Positions 1 through 7,579 of a stretch of DNA of 41,777 nucleotides are shown in pieces. The stretch's first letter is position 1, and each line of letters opens with the position of its first letter. The stretch covers positions 30,956-72,732 of the forward strand of contig NZ_LMSL01000008.1 in NCBI RefSeq assembly GCF_001428405.1, written 5' to 3'. Under the pieces are notes generated by a model. It did no database searches. It was not told the DNA's origin and worked only from the letters and a program-made list of their open reading frames with translations. The position numbers were made by a program, and so were the translations under genes. This DNA comes from Frateuria sp. Soil773. Its GTDB lineage: Bacteria; Pseudomonadota; Gammaproteobacteria; Xanthomonadales; Rhodanobacteraceae.

Positions 1-19
1 CGCTCCAAAAAGTCGAAGA

Positions 20-49
20 CGCTGGATCCCAGCTTCCGCTGGGATGACG
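20..49. repeat. REP-like palindromic element, copy A
   Basis: This 30-base element contains an 8-bp inverted repeat, ATCCCAGC (26-33) and GCTGGGAT (38-45), around a TTCC loop, followed by GACG. The same 30 bases occur identically at 11896-11925, and the four bases before it are nearly the same. This dispersed intergenic palindrome resembles the REP-type repeats common in Xanthomonadales genomes; that family assignment is from memory. The rest of 1-215 shows no gene. Confidence 0.8.
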
Positions 50-215
50 CTCCGATGGAAGGGCCTTGGGATCGTGAAAAGGCACCAAGAAACGCGGGCC
101 GGCATGCGGCCGTCCACGGCGCCGCAGTGAACCGCGGGCAGCGGCTTTTGCCTTTGCCTGCTTCCATGCGCTAGGTTCCAGGCGCTGCCGCATCGCTGAC
201 GGCGCAGGGACCGCC

Positions 216-1436
216 ATGAACCGCTTGCTTGCCGCACTGCTCGCCCTCGGCCTGCCGGCCTTCGCCATCGCGGCGCAAGCGCCGCCGGCGCGCCCGCCCA
301 TCGCCTCGAAGGCCGAGCTGGACCGCTACCTGCACGACACGCCGCCGGGCCGCTCGCCGCTGGATGCTCTGTCGCCGGGGGGACGCAAGCGGTTCCTGGC
401 CGGGCTGAAATTCGGCGAACGCGGCTTGCGCGGAGCATCCCTGGACGATCCGGGCAGCGAACTGACCCATCCGCAGATGGTGGCGCTTTATGCGCTGTTT
501 GGCCTCGAAGCCTATGCGGGCAAGGACGATGGACTGACTCCCGCACGGCAGGCCCAGTTGCATGCCGAGCGCGTCGCGGCCGCCAGGCAACGCGGGTGCG
601 CTCCCGCCCGATGCCCCGAGAGTGCGATCGAGCGCGGTTACGACACCTTCGTCACCAGCGGGCAAGGCGCCTCGCTGTCCGACGCCCAGATGGACGCGCA
701 GGTCCAGCGAGCCTACGACCAGGCCTTTGGGGCGTATCGGACGGCCGCACAGTTGCGGCAGGTCGATGCGCCGGACCTGCGCCTGCTCCACCGTGCTACC
801 GGCACGGTCACGAAACAGGTCAGATCCGCCGCCGACTTCGATCAGTCGCGCAGGGTCCTGGCCGAAATGCAGCGGCGCGGCATGGCCGACGACAAGGACT
901 ACGCAGACCTCTACGATGCCCTGGTGGCCGACCGCCAGTTCAACGCGGCCGCCGCGCTCCGGCACGCACACCCGAAGATGGATACCGTGCCGTTGCCGGC
1001 CTACGTGCCGGCCGGGACCCTGCCGGCAGGCCAGCCCACCGCACTCGGCATCGACGCGCGCGCGCATACGATGCGCCGCGAACCCGTGGACCTGGATGGG
1101 CCCCTGCGCATCGTGGTGATCGCCGGATGCCACTTCAGCGAGGATGCGGCACGCGCCATCGAGGGCGATGCGCAACTGCGACCGCTGTTCGCCAGGCATT
1201 CCACGTGGCTGTCCAATGCGTCCAGCGATCTGGCTGCGGTGCCCGCCTGGAACCGGCAGTTCGCGGACCTGCCGATGCGGGTCGCCTGGGACGAACGCGA
1301 ATGGCCGATGCTCGACAGCTGGGCCATGCCGACCTACTACGTGTTCCGCAACGGCCGGTTGGCGAAGAAATTCTCCGGCTGGGAAGGCGTGGACAGCCTC
1401 AAGCGATCCCTGCGCGAGGCCGGCGCCCTGCCGTGA
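216..1436 (+). CDS. Secreted protein with C-terminal thioredoxin-fold-like region, function unknown
   Basis: A 406-residue protein that I do not recognise as a named family. It begins with a signal peptide (hydrophobic residues about 4-20, likely cut near an AIA or AQA site), so it is probably periplasmic. The middle is helical and alanine-rich with two nearby cysteines (GCAPARC). The last ~110 residues look thioredoxin-like: a beta-strand IVVIAG is followed by a lone cysteine (GCHFS) where thioredoxins carry CxxC, and MPTYYVFRNG resembles the cis-proline strand and its partner, ending in a helix. With a single cysteine in that position, classical disulfide exchange is doubtful; a thiol peroxidase-like or binding role is possible. 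The ATG is chosen because AGGGA lies 6-8 nt upstream. The next gene starts 76 bp downstream, so cotranscription is uncertain. Confidence 0.7.
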   Translation: MNRLLAALLALGLPAFAIAAQAPPARPPIASKAELDRYLHDTPPGRSPLDALSPGGRKRFLAGLKFGERGLRGASLDDPGSELTHPQMVALYALFGLEAYAGKDDGLTPARQAQLHAERVAAARQRGCAPARCPESAIERGYDTFVTSGQGASLSDAQMDAQVQRAYDQAFGAYRTAAQLRQVDAPDLRLLHRATGTVTKQVRSAADFDQSRRVLAEMQRRGMADDKDYADLYDALVADRQFNAAAALRHAHPKMDTVPLPAYVPAGTLPAGQPTALGIDARAHTMRREPVDLDGPLRIVVIAGCHFSEDAARAIEGDAQLRPLFARHSTWLSNASSDLAAVPAWNRQFADLPMRVAWDEREWPMLDSWAMPTYYVFRNGRLAKKFSGWEGVDSLKRSLREAGALP

Positions 1437-1512
1437 CCCGCCCGCCGCGGCGATGGCCTCGCCGCGGCATCGCTACTAAAGTCGGCGCTACCGCCGCCGA
1501 CGAGCCCGCACC

Positions 1513-2262
1513 ATGGCCCATGTCACCACCCTGAAACTCGCCGTCCTGATCGACGCCGACAATGCACGGCCGGCGATCGTCGAAGGGCTGCTGGCCGAGA
1601 TCGCGAAATACGGCACCGCGCACGTGAAGCGCATCTACGGCGACTGGACCAAGCCCGACCTCAACGGCTGGAAGGAGGCGCTGCTGCGCCACTCGATCCA
1701 GCCGATCCAGCAGTTCCGCTACACCGTGGGCAAGAACGCCACCGACTCGGCGATGATCATCGACGCGATGGACCTGCTCTACGCCGAGCGCTTCGACGGC
1801 TTCTGCATCGTCTCCAGCGACAGCGACTTCACCCGGCTGGCCTCGCGCATCCGCGAGTCGGGCCGCATCGTCTACGGCTTCGGCGAGCAGAAGACGCCCG
1901 AGCCGTTCCGCACCGCCTGCGACAAGTTCATCTACACCGAGGTGCTGGCCTCCTCCGCCGAAGCCGAGGCCGAGGCGTCGGCCGCGCCGAAACAGCGCTC
2001 GGCCAAGGAGCTGCGCGGCGACACCAAGCTGCTCAACCTGCTGCGCAACGCGATCGAGGCCGCCTCGGACGACACCGGCTGGGCCGGCCTCGGCGCGATC
2101 GGCAGCATCATCAACAAGCAGTCGCCCGACTTCGATTCGCGCAACTACGGCTACGCCAAGCTCAGCGGCCTGGTCAACGGCATCGGCCTGTTCGAGACCG
2201 AGGAACGCCACATCGGCAACGGCAAGCACATCTACGTGCGTCCCCGCGTCGGCAAGAAGTGA
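1513..2262 (+). CDS. NYN-domain (PIN-like) putative ribonuclease with C-terminal OST-HTH/LOTUS domain
   Basis: A 249-residue cytosolic protein of the NYN/DUF88 (LabA-like) family. The N-terminal ~145 residues form the PIN-like fold. Acidic residues expected to bind metal are visible at D14 and D16 (LIDADN), D78 and D84 (NATDSAMIIDAMD), and D103 and D105 (SSDSDF). An alanine/glutamate linker follows, and the last ~75 residues match the OST-HTH/LOTUS pattern (LLNLLRNAIEAA...GWAGLGAIGSII..). Proteins of this type are predicted RNA-cleaving enzymes; the substrate is unknown. The stop overlaps the GTG start of tilS (GTGA), so the two are translationally coupled, which suggests an RNA-related role. 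The ribosome binding site is weak. Confidence 0.88.
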   Translation: MAHVTTLKLAVLIDADNARPAIVEGLLAEIAKYGTAHVKRIYGDWTKPDLNGWKEALLRHSIQPIQQFRYTVGKNATDSAMIIDAMDLLYAERFDGFCIVSSDSDFTRLASRIRESGRIVYGFGEQKTPEPFRTACDKFIYTEVLASSAEAEAEASAAPKQRSAKELRGDTKLLNLLRNAIEAASDDTGWAGLGAIGSIINKQSPDFDSRNYGYAKLSGLVNGIGLFETEERHIGNGKHIYVRPRVGKK

Positions 2263-3554
2263 CGCGGCCGCTGATCCCGCACCTGGAAGCCGCCCTGGCG
2301 GCCGCGCCGGCCGGCGCGCTCTGCGTCGCCTTCAGCGGCGGCCCCGATTCCGCCGCCCTGCTGCACGCGCTGGCGCAACTGCCCGCGGCGCGCGCGCGGG
2401 GGCTGCGCGCGCTCCACGTCGACCACGGCCTGCACGCGGACAGCGCCGCCTGGGCCGCGCACTGCACGGACTTCTGCGCGGGGCTGGGGGTGGACTGCGA
2501 AGTACGGCCGGTGACGGTGGAGCGCGACGGGGAAGGCCCGGAAGCCGCGGCGCGACGCGCGCGATACCGGGCGTTCGCCGCGCAGTTGCGGCCGGGCGAA
2601 TGGCTGCTGCTCGGCCACCACCGCGACGACCAGGCCGAAACCGTGCTGCTCAAGCTGCTGCGCGGCGCCGGACCGGAGGGCCTGGGCGGCATGCGCGCCC
2701 AGCGGCCGCTCGGCGCGGGGCGACTGTGGCGGCCCCTGCTCGACCTGCCGCGCGCGATGCTGCGCGACTATGCGGCGGCGCAGCGGCTGGCCTGCATCGA
2801 CGACCCCTCCAACGCGGATACCGCGCTGGCGCGCAACCGCCTGCGCCACGACATCCTGCCGCGGCTGGAGCGGCATTGGCCGCACGCGGTCGATTCGATC
2901 CTGCACAGCGCCGCCCTGTGCCGCGCCGCCGCCGAGGCGTTGCGGGAGCCGTGGCTGGCCGCGCTGGAACGGCTGCACGATCCCGCCAGCGGCAGCCTAG
3001 ACGCCGCCGGCTGGCTGGCGCTGGCGCCGGCCCTGCGCGGGCCGCTGCTGGACCACTGGCTGCATCGCCGCGGCCTGCCCTCGCCGACCACCGCGCAGCG
3101 CCGGCAGATCGAGCGCCAGTGCGGCGCCCGGCCCGGCCAGTTGCCGTGCATCCGCTGGGCCGGCGCCGAACTGCACGTGTGGAAGGGGCGGCTCTGGGCG
3201 CGCCCGCCGCAGGCGGCCATCGACCCGCAATGGCAGGCCTCGTGGCAGGGCGAGCCGCTGGCCCTGCCCGACGGCGGCAGCCTGCGCCTGGAACCCAAAA
3301 CCCGGCTCGCCGCGCCGCTGCAGGTGCGCCTGCGCCGCGGCGGCGAGCGGATCCGCCCGGCCGGCGACCGCCACCACCGCGAGCTGCGCGACCTGTTCCA
3401 GCAGGCAGCCATGCCGCCCTGGCAACGCAACGCCTGCCCGCTGCTGTACCTCGACGGCGAACTGGTCGCGGTGGGCGACCGCTGGCAGGGAGCGCCCGCC
3501 CAGGCGCTCTTCGAGCAGGCGTCGGCGCGGCCGCGCTGGCAGCCCGGCGACTGA
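2259..3554 (+). CDS. tilS: tRNA(Ile)-lysidine synthase
   Basis: TilS attaches lysine to C34 of the tRNA-Ile with a CAU anticodon, using ATP, so that it reads AUA and is charged with isoleucine. The 431-residue protein has the PP-loop SGGPDS at residues 26-31, then HVDHGLH, GHHRDDQAET and a DPSNAD..RNRLRH block typical of the N-terminal catalytic domain. The C-terminal substrate-binding region includes RRGGERIRPAGDRHHRELRD-like sequence. Length matches E. coli TilS (432). The start is GTG at 2259, overlapping the stop of the NYN gene by 4 nt; no better start is present. No truncation is seen. Confidence 0.95.
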   Translation: MTRPLIPHLEAALAAAPAGALCVAFSGGPDSAALLHALAQLPAARARGLRALHVDHGLHADSAAWAAHCTDFCAGLGVDCEVRPVTVERDGEGPEAAARRARYRAFAAQLRPGEWLLLGHHRDDQAETVLLKLLRGAGPEGLGGMRAQRPLGAGRLWRPLLDLPRAMLRDYAAAQRLACIDDPSNADTALARNRLRHDILPRLERHWPHAVDSILHSAALCRAAAEALREPWLAALERLHDPASGSLDAAGWLALAPALRGPLLDHWLHRRGLPSPTTAQRRQIERQCGARPGQLPCIRWAGAELHVWKGRLWARPPQAAIDPQWQASWQGEPLALPDGGSLRLEPKTRLAAPLQVRLRRGGERIRPAGDRHHRELRDLFQQAAMPPWQRNACPLLYLDGELVAVGDRWQGAPAQALFEQASARPRWQPGD

Positions 3555-3662
3555 ACCGAAGCCTACGGCGCATGCGCCGCAGGCCAGTCGCCAGGCGGTT
3601 TGCCGGGCCTGCGTCGCCATTGCCGATTGATTCCTCCCGGGGGCTGCGTTAGCTTGCCCGGC

Positions 3663-3914
3663 ATGGTCAAGTCCACCTCCGCCAAGCTCGCCCCCGCTGT
3701 CGATTTCGAACACTCGCTGGACGAACTCGAACAACTGGTCGCCCGCATGGAAGGCGGCGAGTTGAGCCTGGACGATTCCCTGACCGCCTTCGAACGCGGC
3801 ATCGGCCTTTACCGGCATTGCCAGCAGGCGCTGGACAAGGCCGAACTGCGCGTGCGCCTGCTGCTCGACCCCGATGCCCCCGACACCGCCGAACCGTTTG
3901 AACCCGAATCCTGA
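3663..3914 (+). CDS. xseB: Exodeoxyribonuclease VII small subunit
   Basis: An 83-residue subunit of exonuclease VII, which degrades single-stranded DNA in both directions; several XseB chains bind the XseA large subunit. The family signature is clear: [27 protein letters not shown], then a second helix with ALDKAELRV. The ATG at 3663 gives the usual family length; an ATG 63 nt upstream in the same frame would add an atypical leader and is rejected. The 3' end overlaps ispA by 41 nt, so the two are one operon, an order common in proteobacteria. A 12-nt perfect palindrome GGCGCATGCGCC lies in the upstream gap at 3567-3578. Confidence 0.92.
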   Translation: MVKSTSAKLAPAVDFEHSLDELEQLVARMEGGELSLDDSLTAFERGIGLYRHCQQALDKAELRVRLLLDPDAPDTAEPFEPES

Positions 3915-4797
3915 ACTCGGTCCGGCCCTGCAGTCGCTGATCGCCCGCGCTGACCGCGCCCTGGGCGAAGTGCTGCCCGCCGACGACCATCCGCCCATCG
4001 AACTGCACCGCGCCATGCGCTACGCCGTGCTCGGCGGCGGCAAGCGGCTGCGGCCGCTGCTGGTCTATGCCGCCGGCCATGCGCTGGGTATCGATGGCCC
4101 CCGGCTCGATGCGCCCGCCTGCGCGGTGGAGCTGATCCACGCCTACTCGCTGGTCCACGACGACCTGCCGGCGATGGACGACGACGCCATGCGCCGCGGC
4201 CGCCCGACCTGCCACGTAGTGTTCGGCGAGGCGATGGCGATCCTCGCCGGCGACGCGCTGCAGGCGCTGGCCTTCGAGATCCTCGCGCACGACCCGCACG
4301 CCGCAGCGGCGCCCGCCCGCTGCGTGGACATGCTGCGCGTGCTCGGCCGCGCCTGCGGCGCCGAGGGCATGGCCGGCGGGCAGGCGCTGGACCTGGCCGC
4401 GGTCGGGCGCCGGCTCGGCCTGGCCGAACTGGAGCACATGCACGCCTGCAAGACCGGTGCGCTGATCCGCACCGCGGTGCGCCTGGGCGCGCTGGCGTCG
4501 GGCGCCGACGACGCGGCGCTGGACGCGCTGGACCGCTACGCCTACGCGGTCGGCCTCGCCTTCCAGGTGCGCGACGACATCCTCGACGTGGAAGGCGAGT
4601 CGGCGGTGATCGGCAAGACCGCCGGCAAGGACGCCGCCGCCGACAAGCCCACCTTCCCCTCGATCATCGGCCTGGAGGCGTCGCACACCCGGCTGGCCGA
4701 GCTGACCGGCGACGCGCTCGGCGCCATCGCGCCGTTCGGCGCGCGCGGCAGCCTGCTGGAAGAACTGGCCCATTACGCCGCGCACCGCCGCCACTGA
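3874..4797 (+). CDS. ispA: Farnesyl diphosphate synthase (geranyltranstransferase)
   Basis: Condenses isopentenyl diphosphate with dimethylallyl and geranyl diphosphates to give farnesyl diphosphate for quinones, undecaprenyl phosphate and other isoprenoids. Residues GGGKRLRP (about 54-61), the first aspartate-rich motif [10 protein letters not shown] (about 95-104), [17 protein letters not shown], and the second aspartate-rich motif DDILD (234-238) are all present and closely match E. coli IspA. The 307-residue length is normal. The start at 3874 lies inside xseB (41-nt overlap) with no good ribosome binding site, so a TTG at 3898 is an alternative. dxs, often next in this operon, is absent here; the following gene is convergent. 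Confidence 0.93.
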   Translation: MPPTPPNRLNPNPELGPALQSLIARADRALGEVLPADDHPPIELHRAMRYAVLGGGKRLRPLLVYAAGHALGIDGPRLDAPACAVELIHAYSLVHDDLPAMDDDAMRRGRPTCHVVFGEAMAILAGDALQALAFEILAHDPHAAAAPARCVDMLRVLGRACGAEGMAGGQALDLAAVGRRLGLAELEHMHACKTGALIRTAVRLGALASGADDAALDALDRYAYAVGLAFQVRDDILDVEGESAVIGKTAGKDAAADKPTFPSIIGLEASHTRLAELTGDALGAIAPFGARGSLLEELAHYAAHRRH

Positions 4798-4827
4798 AGA
4801 ACGCCCACAGGCAAGGCGGCGACGCCC

Positions 4828-6357
4828 TCACCCGCCTTCGGAACGGCCCGCCGGCGGCGCGAAGGCCGGCCGCTGGAACCGGGGCATCGGCAGCGTCTCT
4901 TCCGTAGGCAGGTTCTCCAGCTTGCCCGTGCGCAGGAACGCGTAGACCGCCGCCTTCGCCGCCGGGTTTTCGCGCAATTGGTAGAACGTGCCGTCGTGGC
5001 CGGCCCGGTGCACCAGGATCGCGTGGCCGTTCGGGAAAAACGGCAGCAGTCCCAGGGTGTTCTCCACCGGCGTGGAGGTGTCCCAGTCGCCGTGCACGAA
5101 CACCACCGGGATCGGGCTTACGACCGGCAACCTCACCGCATCACCCATGTCGCGGGTGGGCCAGTCCGGCGCCGAGGCGATGTTCGCCTCGAAATTCCAG
5201 GTGCCGAGCAGTTCCACCGCCGGATCGGTGCGAAGCTGGTGCTCGCGCGCGGCGGTGACGCCGAGGCTGCTGTCCGCCAGGGGGCCGATCAGCTTGGTGG
5301 TGCCCGCCTGGCGGCCGGCGATGACCTCGCGCGCCCAGTCGTCGTAGTGCCGGTGATAGAGCGACAGGATGAAGGCCGGCCACTGCTCGCCCTCCTGCGT
5401 ATGCGAGAGCAGCGCGAGCTGGAAATCCTCCGCCCCCAGCACCACGGTGGTCGCCTTCCCGGAGGCATCGCTGACCTGCACGCGCACCGGCTCGCCGGCG
5501 AAGCGCCGATGCAGGGCGCGCACCGCCTCCATCAGGCCGCCCGGCGGCAGGTAGGGTTTCAGGCCCGGATCGCGGTCGGCGTCGAAGGCGATGCGCTGCA
5601 ACGCGGCGAACACGTGCGACGGCATGTCGTAGCCTTCGTTCAGCGGCTCCACGCCCGACAGCACGGCGCGCGCGACGATCTCGGGATGCAGCCGCATCAC
5701 CGCCAGGCTCCACTGCGAGCCGAAGCTTCCGCCGAACAGGCTGATCCTGTCGTAGCCGAGCGCCTTGCGCAGGTCGTCGACGTCGGCGGCGAACTCGCCG
5801 ATGTCGTAGCCGGACAGGTCCTTGCCGGGGTTCGCCGCGACGGCGGCCCTGGCCTGCGCGCGCATCGCCTCGGCCTCGGCATGCACCGAGGCGGGCCGGT
5901 CCAGCGGCGCGGCCGCGCTCGGCGCGGTGAGCATCTCGCCGCGGCGCGTATAGCCGCGCTGTTCGATCACCACCAGGTCGCCCACCGCGCCGTAGGTCAG
6001 CCACGAGCGCAGCCGGCTCGTGGAGGCTTCGTCGCCGTCGCTGAATGCCCCGAGCACGCTCAGCCCGGGGCCGCCCGGCAGCCAGAACACCGGCGGCGCG
6101 CCGGTGGGATGCGCCGCCCGGATGCGGGCGAAGCCGACGCCGATGAGGCGGCTGCCGGGCCGATGCCGGTTTTCGGGCACGTACAGCGTGCCGATCTCGT
6201 AAGGCACGACGGCCCCCGTCTCGGATCGGACCGTGCCCCGTTCGACGACGATGTCGCCCGGCCTGTGCGAAGCGGCGGCGAAAGCCGGCGCCGCGAGGAA
6301 CAGCAACAGCAGCGGCAGCGCGCGCCGCCGGAACATCGCCTGGATGATCGATCGCAT
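4828..6357 (-). CDS. Secreted alpha/beta hydrolase, S33 (prolyl aminopeptidase-like) family
   Basis: A 509-residue exported hydrolase. The leader MFRRRALPLLLLFLAAPAFA gives a signal peptide. The alpha/beta-hydrolase features are complete: the oxyanion HG-like motif WLPGGPG, the nucleophile elbow GGSFGS (Ser211), the acid in HGDWDTSTP (Asp426) and His454 in HRAGHDG. This layout is typical of S33 tripeptidyl/prolyl aminopeptidase-like enzymes; the actual substrate (peptide, ester or antibiotic) is unknown. The start at 6357 is preferred because GGAG sits 7 nt upstream; an in-frame ATG at 6396 would lie over the promoter. It is divergent from a MarR regulator, with a shared palindromic operator, so it is probably the regulator's target. 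It converges with ispA. Confidence 0.88.
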   Translation of the reverse strand: MRSIIQAMFRRRALPLLLLFLAAPAFAAASHRPGDIVVERGTVRSETGAVVPYEIGTLYVPENRHRPGSRLIGVGFARIRAAHPTGAPPVFWLPGGPGLSVLGAFSDGDEASTSRLRSWLTYGAVGDLVVIEQRGYTRRGEMLTAPSAAAPLDRPASVHAEAEAMRAQARAAVAANPGKDLSGYDIGEFAADVDDLRKALGYDRISLFGGSFGSQWSLAVMRLHPEIVARAVLSGVEPLNEGYDMPSHVFAALQRIAFDADRDPGLKPYLPPGGLMEAVRALHRRFAGEPVRVQVSDASGKATTVVLGAEDFQLALLSHTQEGEQWPAFILSLYHRHYDDWAREVIAGRQAGTTKLIGPLADSSLGVTAAREHQLRTDPAVELLGTWNFEANIASAPDWPTRDMGDAVRLPVVSPIPVVFVHGDWDTSTPVENTLGLLPFFPNGHAILVHRAGHDGTFYQLRENPAAKAAVYAFLRTGKLENLPTEETLPMPRFQRPAFAPPAGRSEGG

Positions 6358-6386
6358 GAGCGGCACTCCGCGGGGTGAACGATCGG

Positions 6387-6415
6387 ATGCTTCCACCCAA
6401 ATATCTTTATGTCAA
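6387..6415 (-). promoter_or_regulatory. Putative promoter of the S33 hydrolase gene
   Basis: On the minus strand a perfect TTGACA (6415-6410) is followed after 17 bp by AAGCAT (6392-6387), a 3/6 match to the -10 consensus. Transcription would begin near 6380, about 23 nt before the hydrolase start. The -35 hexamer lies inside the inverted repeat at 6402-6419, so a bound MarR dimer would block it. Confidence 0.55.
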
Positions 6416-6419
6416 GATA
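6402..6419. promoter_or_regulatory. Inverted-repeat operator, probable MarR binding site
   Basis: TATCTT (6402-6407) and AAGATA (6414-6419) form a perfect 6+6 inverted repeat with a 6-nt centre. It lies between divergent marR-type and hydrolase genes. Size, spacing and AT content fit MarR-family operators. Binding is inferred, not shown. Confidence 0.65.
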
Positions 6420-6430
6420 CTTTACGTAGG

Positions 6431-6436
6431 TATAAT
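6431..6436 (+). promoter_or_regulatory. Consensus -10 box of the MarR gene, giving a leaderless or near-leaderless mRNA
   Basis: A perfect TATAAT ends 6 nt before the ATG at 6443. Initiation 6-7 nt downstream of the box would put the first mRNA base at or next to the start codon. No Shine-Dalgarno sequence is seen, which agrees. The -35 region (about 6408-6413) is poor and overlaps the operator. Confidence 0.6.
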
Positions 6437-6442
6437 CACCGC

Positions 6443-6967
6443 ATGCCCACGATGCCCGCGAACGACCCCGCCCCCTCCGAGCAGGATGTCGTCGACCTGC
6501 TGCTGCAGGACTGGCGCCGCGAGCGGCCGGACCTCGACGCCACGGCCATGGCCGTGGTCGGCCGCATCCTGCACCTGGGCCGCCTGCTGGAAACCGACAT
6601 CAGCGAACGCCTGCGCGGGGGCGGCATCAGTTACACCGAGCTGGACGTACTCGCCACGCTCAGGCGCTCGGGATCGCCCTATCGGCTGACCCCGACCGCG
6701 CTCAGGAAGTCGGTGCTGCTCACCTCGGGCGCCATGACCGCCTGCCTGAACCGCCTGGAGGCGCGCGGGCTGATCGTGCGCACCCCGGAGGCCGGCGATC
6801 GCCGCGCGCTGGCGGCGTCGCTCACGGCCCAGGGCATCGCCCTGGTCGACCAGGCGATCGGCGTGCGTTTCGAACAGGCCGCCCAGGCCGTCTCCGGCCT
6901 GAGCGCCGCCGAGCAGGCCGAACTCGCGCAATTGCTGCGCAAGCTGCGCCTCCGGCTGCATGCCTGA
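6443..6967 (+). CDS. MarR-family transcriptional regulator
   Basis: A 174-residue winged helix-turn-helix protein. Recognition features run through ISYTELDVLATLRRSG, then LTPTALRKSVLLTSGAMTACLNRLEARGLIVRTPEAGDRRALAASLTAQG, the helix-turn-helix plus wing with the D-R-R wing signature, and a C-terminal dimerisation helix. Such proteins usually repress themselves and a divergent gene until a small ligand binds. Here the divergent gene encodes the secreted S33-type hydrolase, and the gap holds a matching palindrome. The start is set by the -10 box 6 nt upstream; a second ATG three codons later is possible. The ligand cannot be predicted. Confidence 0.92.
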   Translation: MPTMPANDPAPSEQDVVDLLLQDWRRERPDLDATAMAVVGRILHLGRLLETDISERLRGGGISYTELDVLATLRRSGSPYRLTPTALRKSVLLTSGAMTACLNRLEARGLIVRTPEAGDRRALAASLTAQGIALVDQAIGVRFEQAAQAVSGLSAAEQAELAQLLRKLRLRLHA

Positions 6968-6974
6968 GGCCCAT

Positions 6975-7008
6975 CCGGCAGGAGCGGCGCGATGGCCGCC
7001 CCTGCCGG
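6975..7008. terminator. Strong hairpin between convergent genes, REP-like
   Basis: CCGGCAGG (6975-6982) pairs with CCTGCCGG (7001-7008); inside, GCGGC pairs with GCCGC, with one A/C mismatch and a 6-nt loop. It sits between the MarR gene and the convergent DUF4870 gene. There is no U-tract. It could terminate both transcripts, but it also resembles the AGGAGCGGC-type REP palindromes of pseudomonads and xanthomonads. Confidence 0.55.
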
Positions 7009-7021
7009 CACGATCGCGCTC

Positions 7022-7483
7022 CTACGGAATCAGCCGCAGCGTGAACGGATAGCGGTAGCGCTCGCCCTCGTTGGCCTTGATCGAGGCGATGATGATGAAC
7101 ACCAGCCAGTAGATGCCCAGCAGCGGCAGCAGCACGAAGCCGATCAGCACGAACATCAGCACGCCGCAGACCAGCGCCCCGATCGCCACGGTGATGTTGA
7201 AGTTGAGCGCCTCCTTGGCCTGGTCGTTGACGAAGGGCATCGTGTCCTTCTTCACCAGCCAGATGATCAGGGGCCCGAGGAAACAGCCCAGGCCGAGGAA
7301 ACTGCCGGTGACCAGGCCGCCCAGCAGGGCGGCCAGGTGGGCGAACAGGGCCCACTGGCGCTCCTCGTGCGACGGCGCCATGCCGGAGGGGCCTGAGGGA
7401 TCGGCACTGGCCGGCGGCTCGCCGGGCGGCGGTGGCGGCTGGTCGCCGGGCGGCGGCGGAACGGACTCGGGTGGAACGCTCAT
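7022..7483 (-). CDS. DUF4870 family membrane protein
   Basis: A 153-residue protein with a proline-rich cytosolic-looking N-terminus (runs of 4-5 prolines, residues about 4-25), then the DUF4870 pattern EERQWALFAHLAALLGG, LGPLIIWLVKKD, VNDQAKEALNFNITV and two long hydrophobic segments near the C-terminus. Three to four membrane helices are predicted. The family's function is unknown. The start at 7483 is chosen because GGAGGAG ends 6 nt upstream; the in-frame ATG at 7489 would abut that site. It ends close to the hairpin shared with the convergent MarR gene and lies downstream of pmbA in the same direction (96 bp). Confidence 0.88.
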   Translation of the reverse strand: MSVPPESVPPPPGDQPPPPPGEPPASADPSGPSGMAPSHEERQWALFAHLAALLGGLVTGSFLGLGCFLGPLIIWLVKKDTMPFVNDQAKEALNFNITVAIGALVCGVLMFVLIGFVLLPLLGIYWLVFIIIASIKANEGERYRYPFTLRLIP

Positions 7484-7579
7484 GCGCATCTCCTCCATCA
7501 AGTGTGGACGCCGGCCCCCTGCCGGTGGTCGCCGCGATGCTAGCAACTCGCGCGGGGTTTTGCCGAGATGGCTTCCGGG

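Noticed and set aside
4978-6378. A 466-codon plus-strand frame opposite the S33 hydrolase
   Set aside because: No recognisable domain, while the minus strand encodes a full catalytic triad and signal peptide.
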